Source of the DNA: Pedobacter aquatilis
Lineage (GTDB): Bacteria > Bacteroidota > Bacteroidia > Sphingobacteriales > Sphingobacteriaceae
NCBI RefSeq assembly: GCF_030409415.1
Contig: NZ_JAUFPW010000012.1
Location: forward strand, 248,001-312,000
Direction: 5' to 3'
DNA length: 64,000 nucleotides
Shown here: positions 1 through 8,552 of the stretch, piece by piece
Layout: every line of letters begins with the position of its first letter
Numbering within the stretch: the first letter of the stretch is position 1
Program-made: the position numbers and the translations under genes
Notes under the pieces: generated by a model
Seen by the model: only the letters and a program-made list of their open reading frames with translations
Told to the model about the DNA's origin: nothing
Database searches by the model: none

Positions 1-521
1 ATAGCTTCGACGTTTTCCATATAGGCATCAATATCATTTGGGGCGCCGGGTGCAGCTGGAAAATCCTGGAGCACAACCTCCCGCATTTGTTGCCACATGA
101 GCTTAAGGCGGTTGACAAAAGGAGAAAGTTCTCGCAAGGAAAGATTAATATTCAATTTAACCTGAAAGGGATCATCCTCCCGGACATCGTAACCGGCCTG
201 TCGCATCGTGTCTATAATTTGGTCCGCAATTCGATCGCGCCCAATGTTCCTGAAAGCCCCAGCGAGCCTGCCCGCTATGGTCGTGTGGCAATTATCCAAT
301 AAAACCGGCAAAAGCTCGGATGCGTCCCGGATGAGTGAAAGCGCTGTCCTGGCATCAAGCCCATTCCCACTAGAGACGGCTGGGCTACTGTAAATAATTG
401 CCCCTTGTAAGCTGTAGATATTGATTCCCTTTTCATCAGCCAGAAGACCATGCTCAGGTAAATCAACCCTATGGTTGAAAACCGAAGTGTTGTATGGCAA
501 CGGAGTGGGATGATTGCCCAT
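1..521 (-). CDS. Fic-family protein, N-terminal part (runs off left edge)
   Basis: An open reading frame starts at ATG 521 on the minus strand and stays open to base 1, so about 173 N-terminal residues are visible. The segment reading AFRNIGRDRIADQII, followed by GYDVREDDPF and later RLKLMWQQMRE, resembles the N-terminal region I remember from a large group of Bacteroidota Fic (AMP-transferase fold) proteins, in which the HxFx(D/E)GNGR motif lies much further downstream. That motif would be outside this window, so the Fic call rests on memory of the N-terminal family and not on catalytic residues. It has no signal peptide and is probably cytoplasmic. It is divergent from the thioredoxin-like gene at 717. 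Confidence 0.55.
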   Translation of the reverse strand, partial: MGNHPTPLPYNTSVFNHRVDLPEHGLLADEKGINIYSLQGAIIYSSPAVSSGNGLDARTALSLIRDASELLPVLLDNCHTTIAGRLAGAFRNIGRDRIADQIIDTMRQAGYDVREDDPFQVKLNINLSLRELSPFVNRLKLMWQQMREVVLQDFPAAPGAPNDIDAYMENVEA

Positions 522-716
522 ATTTTTATTTCTATCATTAAACGGTTAATAATCGGGAAAATCCGAAGACGGATGTGCTATTGTCCATTTATATATTGAT
601 CAATCGGAATTTATAAATCTTTTGATACGTTTGTAAATGCTGGGAATACTTTATGTATTAAAAAAATTGAACTAAACTTTTAGGTATATCTTTTTTATAA
701 CTATATTTATGAAAAT

Positions 717-2285
717 ATGATTATGAAAAGATTTATTATGATGCTTGGCGTAATTTTGCGAACAAACGGATTGTTGGCGCAGCAAGATTTGAGTCCGCAT
801 TACCAGAAAAATCTGGAATCCATTATCTTATCTGTCTCCCTAAAACCAAATAGCCAGATCACATTCAGATATTTCGAGGACTATTATCGGGAAATTTCTT
901 ACCGGAATCCAGGTAAAAGAGATAGTATTATTAGCAAGAGGCTAAATGTGAAAAACCCCACGCTGTTAGAATACAACAGCATGCTAATGGATCCTGCCGG
1001 ACCTGTAGAACGATCTTACCCTTTGCTATTAGTTCCTGGCGATACTGTTATGCTAAAAACAGGAATGAATGCAGGAATCCTAATTCAATCTAGTACAGGA
1101 CTAGAACAGTTTGCCGATAGTATAATTTATTTTCCGAAAAGTTATCACTGGTCATATGATGAAGATGCGAAATTTTTAAAAACAGAAGGAGTGAATAAAA
1201 TGGTTGAAAAAATTGATGATCGGTTTGAAAAAAATGAAGCATCGATTAAAAATACTGGTTATGATTACGCTCATTTAGCAGCGCTTAAATATCTGAATGC
1301 AAACATTAAATACATTTCAATCTCGAAATTACTTTCAGACAAACATCTTACATTTTCAAAGCTTACTGATAGCCTTTATAAAGATTTATACAATCATGCA
1401 GGCGAAATCAATTCTGTAAGTACCGTTAATAACCTTCAAACTAGCAACAGTATTATTAGATATAATTCAGTCCGGCAAAATCAGGAACTCGCCAATAGTG
1501 ATATTTGGTCATGGATAGTCGGAGCAGATATTCAGCTCAAACAAACAGATTTTTATCGAAACTACCTGACCTTTTTACTGGCGCAAACTTTTAAGCAGTT
1601 ACCTGCGGATCTGCCCAAATTAACTCAGGCGCTTGACCTCATTAAGGAAGAAGTTCCTGCGATTGATACCCTGTTTCAGGTTTCAAATATACTAAAGGAG
1701 ACATATATAGATTTTCCCACTGCCAGAAAAAGACTCAGATCATTCGCTAACGGTCGATACAGTTTTATTATTGACAGTGATGAAAAGTCAGCAAACCGTG
1801 AACTCAAGAACATCAAGAATTTATCAGCAGTTGTTCTGACGGATTTTTCGGGAAATAAAACTGATTTCAAATCCCTCATAACAAACGGGAAAGCCAGACT
1901 CACTGTGATAGACTTTTGGGCTAGTTGGTGTATCCCCTGTATTGCCGAAATCCCTTTTATGAAGATAGTTGAACAGAAATTAAAGGGGAAGCCTGTAAGA
2001 TTTATGGCTGTTAGCATAGATCAAAATAATGAAGTTGGAAAGTGGATAGAGGCAGCCAAAAAAAATCAGATTTTCAAACAGCCTTTTCAATATAGATTGG
2101 CCGATTTTAAAAAATCAGCTTTGACACAATTGATAAATCTCCAAACGATTCCGCGTTATGTAGTGATAGACTACTTAGGAAATATACTAACTGATGATTT
2201 TTTGAGGCCAAGCAATCCTCAATTCGAAATCCGATTGAATAAGTTCCTAGCTAATCTTACTGATCGGAAACAAACAATAAAATAA
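717..2285 (+). CDS. TlpA-like thioredoxin-fold exported protein
   Basis: This 522-residue protein begins with a short signal peptide (ATG 717, or two codons later at 723, giving MKRFIMMLGVILR...LAQQ). Residues about 20-370 are an unrecognised, largely helical region. The C-terminal third is a TlpA/ResA-type thioredoxin fold with the active site WCIPC inside VIDFWASWCIPCIAE (about residues 400-415), then MAVSIDQNN and the cis-proline region TIPRYVVID. Such proteins are membrane-attached or periplasmic thiol-disulphide reductases. In Bacteroidota they often carry long N-terminal extensions of unknown role. It stands alone, with a TACGTTTG -7-like element at 626-633. The fold is certain from the CxxC context; the substrate is unknown. 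Confidence 0.8.
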   Translation: MIMKRFIMMLGVILRTNGLLAQQDLSPHYQKNLESIILSVSLKPNSQITFRYFEDYYREISYRNPGKRDSIISKRLNVKNPTLLEYNSMLMDPAGPVERSYPLLLVPGDTVMLKTGMNAGILIQSSTGLEQFADSIIYFPKSYHWSYDEDAKFLKTEGVNKMVEKIDDRFEKNEASIKNTGYDYAHLAALKYLNANIKYISISKLLSDKHLTFSKLTDSLYKDLYNHAGEINSVSTVNNLQTSNSIIRYNSVRQNQELANSDIWSWIVGADIQLKQTDFYRNYLTFLLAQTFKQLPADLPKLTQALDLIKEEVPAIDTLFQVSNILKETYIDFPTARKRLRSFANGRYSFIIDSDEKSANRELKNIKNLSAVVLTDFSGNKTDFKSLITNGKARLTVIDFWASWCIPCIAEIPFMKIVEQKLKGKPVRFMAVSIDQNNEVGKWIEAAKKNQIFKQPFQYRLADFKKSALTQLINLQTIPRYVVIDYLGNILTDDFLRPSNPQFEIRLNKFLANLTDRKQTIK

Positions 2286-2547
2286 GTGCTTTCTAGGATG
2301 CTTCGCTGCCTTATACTAAAAATATAACGAATAACCTTTAATTTTCACAATTCTTAAACGAATGTAATCCATTGCTAATGCAAAAAAAAAACGCAGGAAT
2401 AGGGGAGCAAATTATTATCTACTGCAAAAATAGTGGGGATTATGAACTATTGAGGGATAGCTCAATAACGGTTTGTATATGACCACTACCATCGTCGGCA
2501 GTAGATTTTATTTACCTTTTTTATGATTATACATCGTAATTTCATAA

Positions 2548-2883
2548 ATGGTTTCTCTATCATTTGTAATTAGAGCCATGGAAATAAGGGAATCAAGTGC
2601 ATATGTCAAAGCTCGTACTGTAGTGTCCGCTGAATACTTTGCAGAAAGAGGCTGGAAAGTTGCAGAAGGCAAAAATAATGCAATTCTGATTTATATTCCT
2701 TCTGATCAATCTTGCGAATATAGCTATGAGGATTTTGCAGGAATTATTGGTGAATCAGATTATCATATCATTGAGACCGGCCTTAAGATGAGCTTTGTGG
2801 TTTACATGTTTTTTCTCAATGGAAGATTGTATAAAAAGGTAGAGGTACTCCCACTTCATGAATATGATATCTATACCGACTAG
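2548..2883 (+). CDS. Small hypothetical protein
   Basis: A 111-residue ORF that I do not recognise. It begins at ATG 2548, but ATG 2578 (MEIRESSAYV) is equally plausible and would give 101 residues. The protein is acidic, with no signal peptide or clear membrane segment. The central part (AERGWKVAEGKNNAILIYIP) and the C-terminal strand pattern (FFLNGRLYKKVEVLPL) suggest a small alpha/beta domain. It stands alone between unrelated genes, with about 260 bp of AT-rich sequence before it and 490 bp after. Codon use looks like that of its neighbours, so it is probably a real gene. Confidence 0.5.
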   Translation: MVSLSFVIRAMEIRESSAYVKARTVVSAEYFAERGWKVAEGKNNAILIYIPSDQSCEYSYEDFAGIIGESDYHIIETGLKMSFVVYMFFLNGRLYKKVEVLPLHEYDIYTD

Positions 2884-3326
2884 ACTTATGCTGCCTTTAT
2901 ATTATAAGACGAGCAAAGTCACTTATGCTTTTCGTTAGCCCATAAACCGCTGTTTTTAGCAATGCAAATGATGCATATGCGGAGCTAATAACTAGACAGC
3001 GCAAATAACGTTCTAGGCACATGCGAAATGAAGTTTTCAAATACTGAGCTCACGATAGATAAAATCTACACTGCGGAATTACATTGTAAGCTTGTTATGT
3101 GTCGCTAGGAGAGGCTGAAAATTTCTCACAGGTGGATTGTAACTTTCTTTTACAAGCAAAAACCTACCGATTATATAATATTAGGGTGCCAAAAATTTTT
3201 ACGCCTGCAAATACATATTCTTGAAAGGAAAGTAAGTTCATGAGAAAATTCGCATGAACCTTTAAAATTTGCCAGACTCTCTTTGTCATTTAAGTGAGTG
3301 AACTACACATTCAAATCGCTGCAATA
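2884..3326. other. Intergenic stretch, nothing recognised
   Basis: About 440 AT-rich bases between the small gene and the GIN gene terminator. I see no credible ORF, repeat or RNA gene here. Confidence 0.5.
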
Positions 3327-3357
3327 AAAAAAGCTACCCTTAAAAAGGCAGCTCTCA
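3327..3357 (-). terminator. Rho-independent terminator of the first GIN gene
   Basis: Read on the minus strand, AGCTGCC and GGGTAGCT pair across a TTTTTAA loop and are followed by a run of T. It begins about 20 bp after the stop of the GIN gene. Confidence 0.75.
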
Positions 3358-3376
3358 TTAATCATGATTAATTTAC

Positions 3377-3985
3377 TTATTTTGCTAAAGCCATTGCATT
3401 TTGATCTGCTTCCAACGCTTGAGAAGCATAAGATACAGATTTAAGACTGGCGAAGTCAGCTAATTTTACATTTTTCATATTACTGGCAATCATTGTACTT
3501 TCACCGGAAGTACCACTTAATTTTAACACCGCGTCATCCTTAACGATGGTATATAAACTGCCTGCAGTTGTTTTGATTTTCGCTGTAGCACTCTGACCCA
3601 AAAATAACTGAAGGTTTATTACATCAAAATTATTATTAGTTACTACAACTGATTGGCCGTAAGCTTCAATCCTTTCCAAATCTTTTACAGTAATGTTAAG
3701 CGTCACCTGACTTGTTTCTAATGAATTAATAAATAAGGTTTTCCCATCAGTTGAAATCGAGGTTTTTTTAGCATCGTAGTTGCTGGTACCCTCTACAGTT
3801 TGATTGTCGCCCTGCGTTAAAATAACTTTTACATTTCCACTTACCCAGATTCTTTCAAACTTTGCCAGTGGAGAGGTTTTTGTTTCGGAGTTGATTGGCT
3901 CAGCGGCATATGTTGCCACCATTGATGAAGTTAATAATACTGCGGTTAAAGCTGCTGCGAATATTGTTTTTGCTATAGTTTTCAT
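3377..3985 (-). CDS. Exported GIN-domain (DUF2807-like) protein, copy A
   Basis: A 202-residue protein with a clear signal peptide (MKTIAKTIFAAALTAV...ATYAAE, cleaved near residue 28). The mature part has the pattern of the GIN / DUF2807 'auto-transporter adhesin head' domain: FERIWVSGNVKVILTQGD, then NYDAKK, TLFINS and LERIEAYGQS, a right-handed beta-helix-like fold found in many Bacteroidota surface or periplasmic proteins of unknown function. At about 200 residues it is a single-domain version. A paralogue of roughly 80% identity lies at 38091-38702 on the same strand, and the two also share the upstream region. Expression may be controlled by the 21-bp-spaced repeats at 4086-4120. The domain call is good; the role is unknown. 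Confidence 0.75.
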   Translation of the reverse strand: MKTIAKTIFAAALTAVLLTSSMVATYAAEPINSETKTSPLAKFERIWVSGNVKVILTQGDNQTVEGTSNYDAKKTSISTDGKTLFINSLETSQVTLNITVKDLERIEAYGQSVVVTNNNFDVINLQLFLGQSATAKIKTTAGSLYTIVKDDAVLKLSGTSGESTMIASNMKNVKLADFASLKSVSYASQALEADQNAMALAK

Positions 3986-4039
3986 AACTTTTTTATTTTA
4001 GGTTTTGCTATTGTTTGTTATTAAGACGCCGCCACTTAG

Positions 4040-4120
4040 CAAACGTTGCAGGCAAAAGCTATGTATTATACTAGTAACATTAAGCTCTAGACCAACGCCT
4101 GTAATATCTCGACGAACGCC
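4040..4120 (-). promoter_or_regulatory. Promoter and LytTR-like direct repeats of GIN copy A
   Basis: On the minus strand GGCGTTCGTCGAGA and GGCGTTGGTCTAGA (4086-4120) are direct repeats whose starts lie exactly 21 bp apart. This is the geometry of LytTR response-regulator sites (about 9-bp half-sites separated by about 12 bp). A -7-like AACGTTTG lies at 4040-4047, about 40 bp downstream. The arrangement is conserved upstream of GIN copy B. The LytTR assignment is inference; no LytTR gene is in the window. Confidence 0.5.
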
Positions 4121-4311
4121 TACCTCGTTTTCCTGTGTCACAATAATTTCCAGAATAAACACTGTAATCTTTAATGGTTCAAACCTTAGGTTGACAACAA
4201 GCAATTTATCTTTGAATAGAATGATTAGCTTTAAAATCTTGGTTTTTTTTCGCCTCCGTATTGTTTAATTTTTTAATTATATGTAGCATGTGATATTTTG
4301 GAAACATAACA

Positions 4312-4682
4312 ATGCTGATTATTGGTTTGGTGCTTTTGATAGCTCAATTTAAATCCCAGGCCCAGCTTTTACAGACTTCTTCGCAGACCCTCACGTCAAT
4401 GAAAACCCTGACCTATACCGATATCGTTCAAACCAGATTTTTCTTCCAAGAAGGCTTTAATGCTGATACACTACGTTCGCCAATTTACCAGATAAACTCT
4501 GGACGTCTAACAGCAGGCAGTTTCTTCTGACAGGAAACAATAAATCGTATGCTTTTGATGGAAACAGAATGGTTACCTTATATTTTAAAGATAGTACCTA
4601 TGCTGTTCAAAAGGAAAGTGTCACTGGCCAGCATACCAGAACATTAATCCTCCTCAGCATAGCCCAGGCAGTTATTTTTTGA
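4312..4682 (+). pseudogene. Frameshifted exported protein fragment
   Basis: The first frame (4312-4530) encodes a signal-peptide-like start (MLIIGLVLLIAQFKSQAQ) and about 50 further residues before a stop. Coding-like sequence then continues in another frame (SRQFLLTGNNKSYAFDGNRMV, then VTLYFKDSTYAVQ) to a stop at 4680-4682. The joined product resembles the short N-terminal region of Sphingobacteriaceae TlpA-like redoxins, but no thioredoxin domain follows. This is best read as a decayed gene with one frameshift near 4505-4525 and a missing 3' part. The tail overlaps one copy of the mannan-locus box at 4683. Confidence 0.45.
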
Positions 4683-4887
4683 TAAAATACTATCGATTAT
4701 ATTAAAAATCCCTACCAACATTTTAATTACTATTTGAGAATTACACCGTCAAATAAATCTCAGAAATATGGCCTTGCCTATCATTGCACTCCATTATCTC
4801 CTCAACCGCACAGCTAACGCATGCTTTTAAAATACAAACATTGGATAAAATAGTATTAACATTTCATCCTTTTCAAGGCTACTTTTG
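4683..4887 (+). promoter_or_regulatory. Promoter and shared operator upstream of the symporter operon
   Basis: A box reading GATAAAATAGTATTAAC lies at 4844-4860, and a perfect -7 element TACTTTTG at 4880-4887. The TAAAAT core begins 38 bp before the TTTG, as in the other mannan-locus promoters. A second solitary copy (GATAAAATACTATCG, 4681-4695) lies further upstream without an obvious -7 element. The leader to the symporter ATG at 5040 would be about 145 nt. Confidence 0.55.
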
Positions 4888-5039
4888 ATATATAAAATGC
4901 ATCAGCGAATCTTAAATTAGTGGTGCACTAACCAAACATTATATGAGAAATACTCCAGTTTTGATTCAGGACCACTACAACTTCCAAATTCCAGTTTCAA
5001 CCCTTACTACTTTAACCAAACAAGTAATAAACGACTAAG

Positions 5040-6866
5040 ATGAAGCTGCACCTAATCGATATTTTAATCCTGGTCTTTTATTTAGTGATGATGGTCTTCA
5101 TTGGCTGGTATTACCGCAATAAAGCCCGATTAAACAAAGAAAGCTACCTGATGGGCGGCAAAAAATTGCCTTGGTATATGCTCGGCTTAAGTGATGCTTC
5201 GGACATGTTCGATATCAGCGGAACCATGTGGATGGTATCGCTTTGCTTTGTTTATGGACTTAAAAGCATCTGGATTCCTTGGCTGTGGCCTGTTTTCAAT
5301 CAGGTATTCAACATGATGTTTCTTGCCAAATGGTTAAGACGATCAAATGCTGACACTGGTGCGGAGTGGTTAGCTACACGTTTTGGCTTAAAGGGCCGCG
5401 GTGTTAAGGCATCACATAACGTTACGGTCGTTTTCGCCCTGATTGGCTGCCTGGGGTTTTTAGCTTACGGTTTTATCGGACTTGGTAAATTTGTCGAAAT
5501 TTTCATGCCATGGAACATCGTGGAGCCCTATATTCCCTATAATGTCAGCGCACAATATGTTCCCCACTTTTATGGTATTTTGTTCACCTTATTTGCAACT
5601 TTTTATTCCATACTCGGGGGAATGCATAGTATCGTATTGGGAGATGTGATCAAATACATCATCATGACCATAGGCTGTATTGCCATTGGTTATATAGCCT
5701 TTACTCACCTGCAAAGCCAGTCCATTCAGACCCCGAAGGGCTGGGCGAATCCTTTTTTTGGATGGAAACTTGAGCTGGATTGGTCAAATATTGTGGCTGA
5801 TGCCAATAAAAAGATTGCCGATGACGGTTACGGTTTATTTGGCTTATTCTTTATGATGATGCTATTTAAAGGTGTCTTTGCAAGTCTGGCCGGGCCCGCA
5901 CCAAACTATGACATGCAAAAAGTACTTTCAACTAGTTCTCCCAAAGACGCCTCGAAAATGACAGGTTTTGTTTCTATAATACTTCTTCCTGTCCGATATA
6001 CTATGGTTATCGGGCTTACAGTACTAGCACTATTATATTACAAACAACTGGATTTAAGTTCACCAACAGGAACTGATTTTGAGCGGATACTGCCAGCAGC
6101 CATCAATTCATTTTTGCCAGTAGGCGTGTTGGGTATTGTACTCACCGGTCTTATGGGTGCCTTTATGGGGACTTTTTCAGGAACTTTAAATGCCGCTCAA
6201 GCTTACATCGTAAACGACATTTATCTTAAATACGTCAAGCCTGAAGCGTCTACCAAGCAAATCATGACTATGAATTATCTAACCGGACTAGTGGTGGTTG
6301 TAGTGGGGGTATTTCTGGGTTTTTTTGCCAGAGACGTCAATAGCATTTTGCAATGGATCGTTTCAGGTCTATATGGCGGCTATATTGCGGCGAATATGCT
6401 TAAGTGGTATTGGTGGAGATTCAACGCAAACGGCTTTTTCTGGGGCATGCTTGCAGGTATCGCTGGTGCTTTGGTCTTCTCTCACTTCTTCAGTGGTATT
6501 GAATTCCTTTATTACTTCCCGGTACTGTTCATCATTTCCATCATTGGCGCTTTGGCAGGAACCTTTAGCGCTCCTCCAACAGATGATCAGGTTTTAAAGA
6601 GCTTTTATCGCACAGTTAAGCCTTGGGGGTTCTGGAAACCTGTTCATGAACTGGTGGTAGCCGAAAGCCCTGAATTCAAGGCAAACAATCGCTTCAAGCT
6701 TGACATGTTCAATGTCGCCCTGGGGATTGTAGCTCAACTCTGCCTGACCGTGCTACCGATGTATTTTATCCTTTGGATGAAAATACCATTAATCATCACC
6801 ATCACACTTATTGCCATAATTGCAGTGATATTGAAACGCACCTGGTGGAATAAATTAGAAAATTAG
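5040..6866 (+). CDS. Sodium:solute symporter (SSS family), mannan locus
   Basis: A 608-residue integral inner-membrane protein of the sodium/solute symporter family, typical length about 500-620. Membrane segments start at LIDILILVFYLVMMVFIG. The family signature region is seen in LVMMVFIGWYYRNKA...SYLMGGKKLPWYMLGLSDASDMF, and further hydrophobic segments run to the C-terminus (about 13 in all). The Bacteroides fragilis mannan operon has a symporter next to mannosylglucose phosphorylase and mannobiose epimerase. The gene directly downstream here (20 bp) is that phosphorylase, so the likely cargo is mannobiose or mannosylglucose. Substrate is inferred from context only. Confidence 0.85.
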   Translation: MKLHLIDILILVFYLVMMVFIGWYYRNKARLNKESYLMGGKKLPWYMLGLSDASDMFDISGTMWMVSLCFVYGLKSIWIPWLWPVFNQVFNMMFLAKWLRRSNADTGAEWLATRFGLKGRGVKASHNVTVVFALIGCLGFLAYGFIGLGKFVEIFMPWNIVEPYIPYNVSAQYVPHFYGILFTLFATFYSILGGMHSIVLGDVIKYIIMTIGCIAIGYIAFTHLQSQSIQTPKGWANPFFGWKLELDWSNIVADANKKIADDGYGLFGLFFMMMLFKGVFASLAGPAPNYDMQKVLSTSSPKDASKMTGFVSIILLPVRYTMVIGLTVLALLYYKQLDLSSPTGTDFERILPAAINSFLPVGVLGIVLTGLMGAFMGTFSGTLNAAQAYIVNDIYLKYVKPEASTKQIMTMNYLTGLVVVVVGVFLGFFARDVNSILQWIVSGLYGGYIAANMLKWYWWRFNANGFFWGMLAGIAGALVFSHFFSGIEFLYYFPVLFIISIIGALAGTFSAPPTDDQVLKSFYRTVKPWGFWKPVHELVVAESPEFKANNRFKLDMFNVALGIVAQLCLTVLPMYFILWMKIPLIITITLIAIIAVILKRTWWNKLEN

Positions 6867-6886
6867 ATTTTAGACTTTAACATAAG

Positions 6887-8068
6887 ATGAATTTTAACAG
6901 CAGACTGGAAAAGATAATAGCGCAATATGAATCGCTCATCCGTCAAAAAAACGAAGCAATAGAGTACACTAATGGTATTTTTCAGCGTTACCTAAATCCA
7001 GTGCTTACCGCCGGCCACGCGCCTTATAAATGGAAGTACGATTTGGATGAGAACAGTAACCCGCTTTTATTGGAACGGATCGGCATCAACGCAGTATTCA
7101 ACTCGGCGGCCATCAAATTTGAAGGTAAATACGTGCTGATGGCAAGAGTGGAAGGCAGTGATAGGAAATCTTTTTTTGCTATCGCCGAAAGTGATAACGG
7201 GATCGATAACTTCAGATTTTGGGATAGACCAGCTATCATTCCACACCTCGAAGGGGAAACGAATTTATATGATATGCGCCTTGTTCAACACGAAGATGGA
7301 TGGATTTATGGTGTGTTTTGTACCGAAAGCCGTGATGCTTCGGCTTCTGAAGCAGATCAATCTTCTGCTGTTGCGCAATGTGGGATCGTTCGTACCAAGG
7401 ACCTCATTCATTGGGATAGATTAGCGGATTTCAAAACCCACTCCGCTCAGCAGCGAAATGTAGTTTTGCATCCAGAATTTGTGAATGGTAAATATGCATT
7501 CTATACCCGTCCACAGGATAGCTTCATTGAGGCAGGTAAAGGCGGAGGTATTGCATTTGGGCTTGCAGATGATATTGAGCATGCAACAGTTGATGTGGAA
7601 ACTGTCATCGATAAGAGAATATACCATACAATTTACGAGGCTAAAAATGGTCTTGGCCCAGCTCCGATAAAAACCGAAAAGGGCTGGTTGCAGATGGCGC
7701 ATGGAGTTCGTAATACTGCCGCCGGTCTTCGTTATGTTTTGTATTTATTTTTGAGCGATGCAAATGATCTTACCAAAGTCACTCACAAGCCTGCAGGTTA
7801 TTTTCTCGCACCAGAGGGCGAGGAGCGGGTAGGGGATGTGTCAAATGTTGTTTTTTGCAACGGCTGGATAGCAGATGATGACGGAAAGGTATTTATTTAT
7901 TACGCATCTTCAGATACAAGAATGCACGTGGCGACCTCCAGCATTGATAGCTTGTTGGATTATACCATGAATAGTCCACAGGATGGATTTACCAGCGCCG
8001 CATCAGTACAACAAATTTGCAAAATGGTTGAAAAAAATGAACAATTGGAATTAATTGAAAAACGTTAG
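6887..8068 (+). CDS. mgp: 4-O-beta-D-mannosyl-D-glucose phosphorylase (GH130)
   Basis: A 393-residue cytoplasmic five-bladed beta-propeller enzyme of family GH130, at the usual length of subfamily 1 (about 390). [20 protein letters not shown] followed by [15 protein letters not shown], the YDMRL segment with the probable general acid Asp, and [14 protein letters not shown] are characteristic. It phosphorolyses Man-beta-1,4-Glc to alpha-mannose-1-phosphate and glucose. The substrate is supplied by the 2-epimerase encoded at 30074, the pathway worked out in Bacteroides fragilis. It lies 20 bp after the symporter and is followed by a terminator at 8201, so the two form an operon. The family is certain and subfamily 1 very likely. 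Confidence 0.88.
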   Translation: MNFNSRLEKIIAQYESLIRQKNEAIEYTNGIFQRYLNPVLTAGHAPYKWKYDLDENSNPLLLERIGINAVFNSAAIKFEGKYVLMARVEGSDRKSFFAIAESDNGIDNFRFWDRPAIIPHLEGETNLYDMRLVQHEDGWIYGVFCTESRDASASEADQSSAVAQCGIVRTKDLIHWDRLADFKTHSAQQRNVVLHPEFVNGKYAFYTRPQDSFIEAGKGGGIAFGLADDIEHATVDVETVIDKRIYHTIYEAKNGLGPAPIKTEKGWLQMAHGVRNTAAGLRYVLYLFLSDANDLTKVTHKPAGYFLAPEGEERVGDVSNVVFCNGWIADDDGKVFIYYASSDTRMHVATSSIDSLLDYTMNSPQDGFTSAASVQQICKMVEKNEQLELIEKR

Positions 8069-8113
8069 TAATTTCTTTAATTTATAAGAAGTTCGTTATT
8101 AAAACATTAAGAT

Positions 8114-8130
8114 AGGTTAAAATACTATCA
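8114..8130 (+). promoter_or_regulatory. Solitary copy of the mannan-locus box
   Basis: AGGTTAAAATACTATCA matches the box found before the other mannan-locus promoters, but no -7 element follows at the usual distance. It sits between the phosphorylase stop and its terminator. Confidence 0.35.
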
Positions 8131-8200
8131 GCTTAAAGTTAGCTTGCAAAGGCTGTTAGTCAATTAGCCGAAATGAATTTTATAACTGGTTTAGCGGTTG

Positions 8201-8236
8201 GAGGGCCCTTGATAAAATGGGTCCTCTTTTTTTTCT
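8201..8236 (+). terminator. Rho-independent terminator after the phosphorylase
   Basis: GAGGGCCC pairs with GGGTCCTC across a 10-nt loop and is followed by eight T. It ends the symporter-phosphorylase operon and separates it from the SusC promoter. Confidence 0.8.
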
Positions 8237-8460
8237 TTTTTTGCAAATTACCATTCAGATAATAGGTAGGATAAAAGATGTTATCAGTCTAATATTGTAT
8301 CTATGGGGCTGAGACTTTTTATCAGCTAAAAAAATAATTTGCCAAATTCCGCAATAAAATACCGCGCCATTAGTGCTGCTAAAATCGATTCAAGCCACTA
8401 AAGAGATAATGCTAGAAAGCGCTTGACTTCGAATTTTATCTATACGAATTATACCACATT

Positions 8461-8506
8461 TTGTTAAAATACCATTAATTAACAGGCAATATGTTAACTA
8501 ATATTG
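8461..8506 (+). promoter_or_regulatory. Promoter and shared operator upstream of susC
   Basis: TTGTTAAAATACCATTAA (8461-8478) is followed by a near-consensus -7 element TAATATTG at 8499-8506. The TAAAAT core starts 38 bp before the ATTG, the same spacing as in the symporter, GH5-like and GH30 promoters. Transcription would start near 8513, which rules out the TTG codon at 8517 as a translation start and supports ATG 8553. Confidence 0.6.
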
Positions 8507-8552
8507 CTTATACAATTTGCACCCTGCAAATCAACTAACCAAAATAATCTTT

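Noticed and set aside
8517..8552. Longer SusC start at TTG 8517
   Set aside because: The codon lies almost at the predicted transcription start and ahead of a normal signal peptide beginning at ATG 8553.
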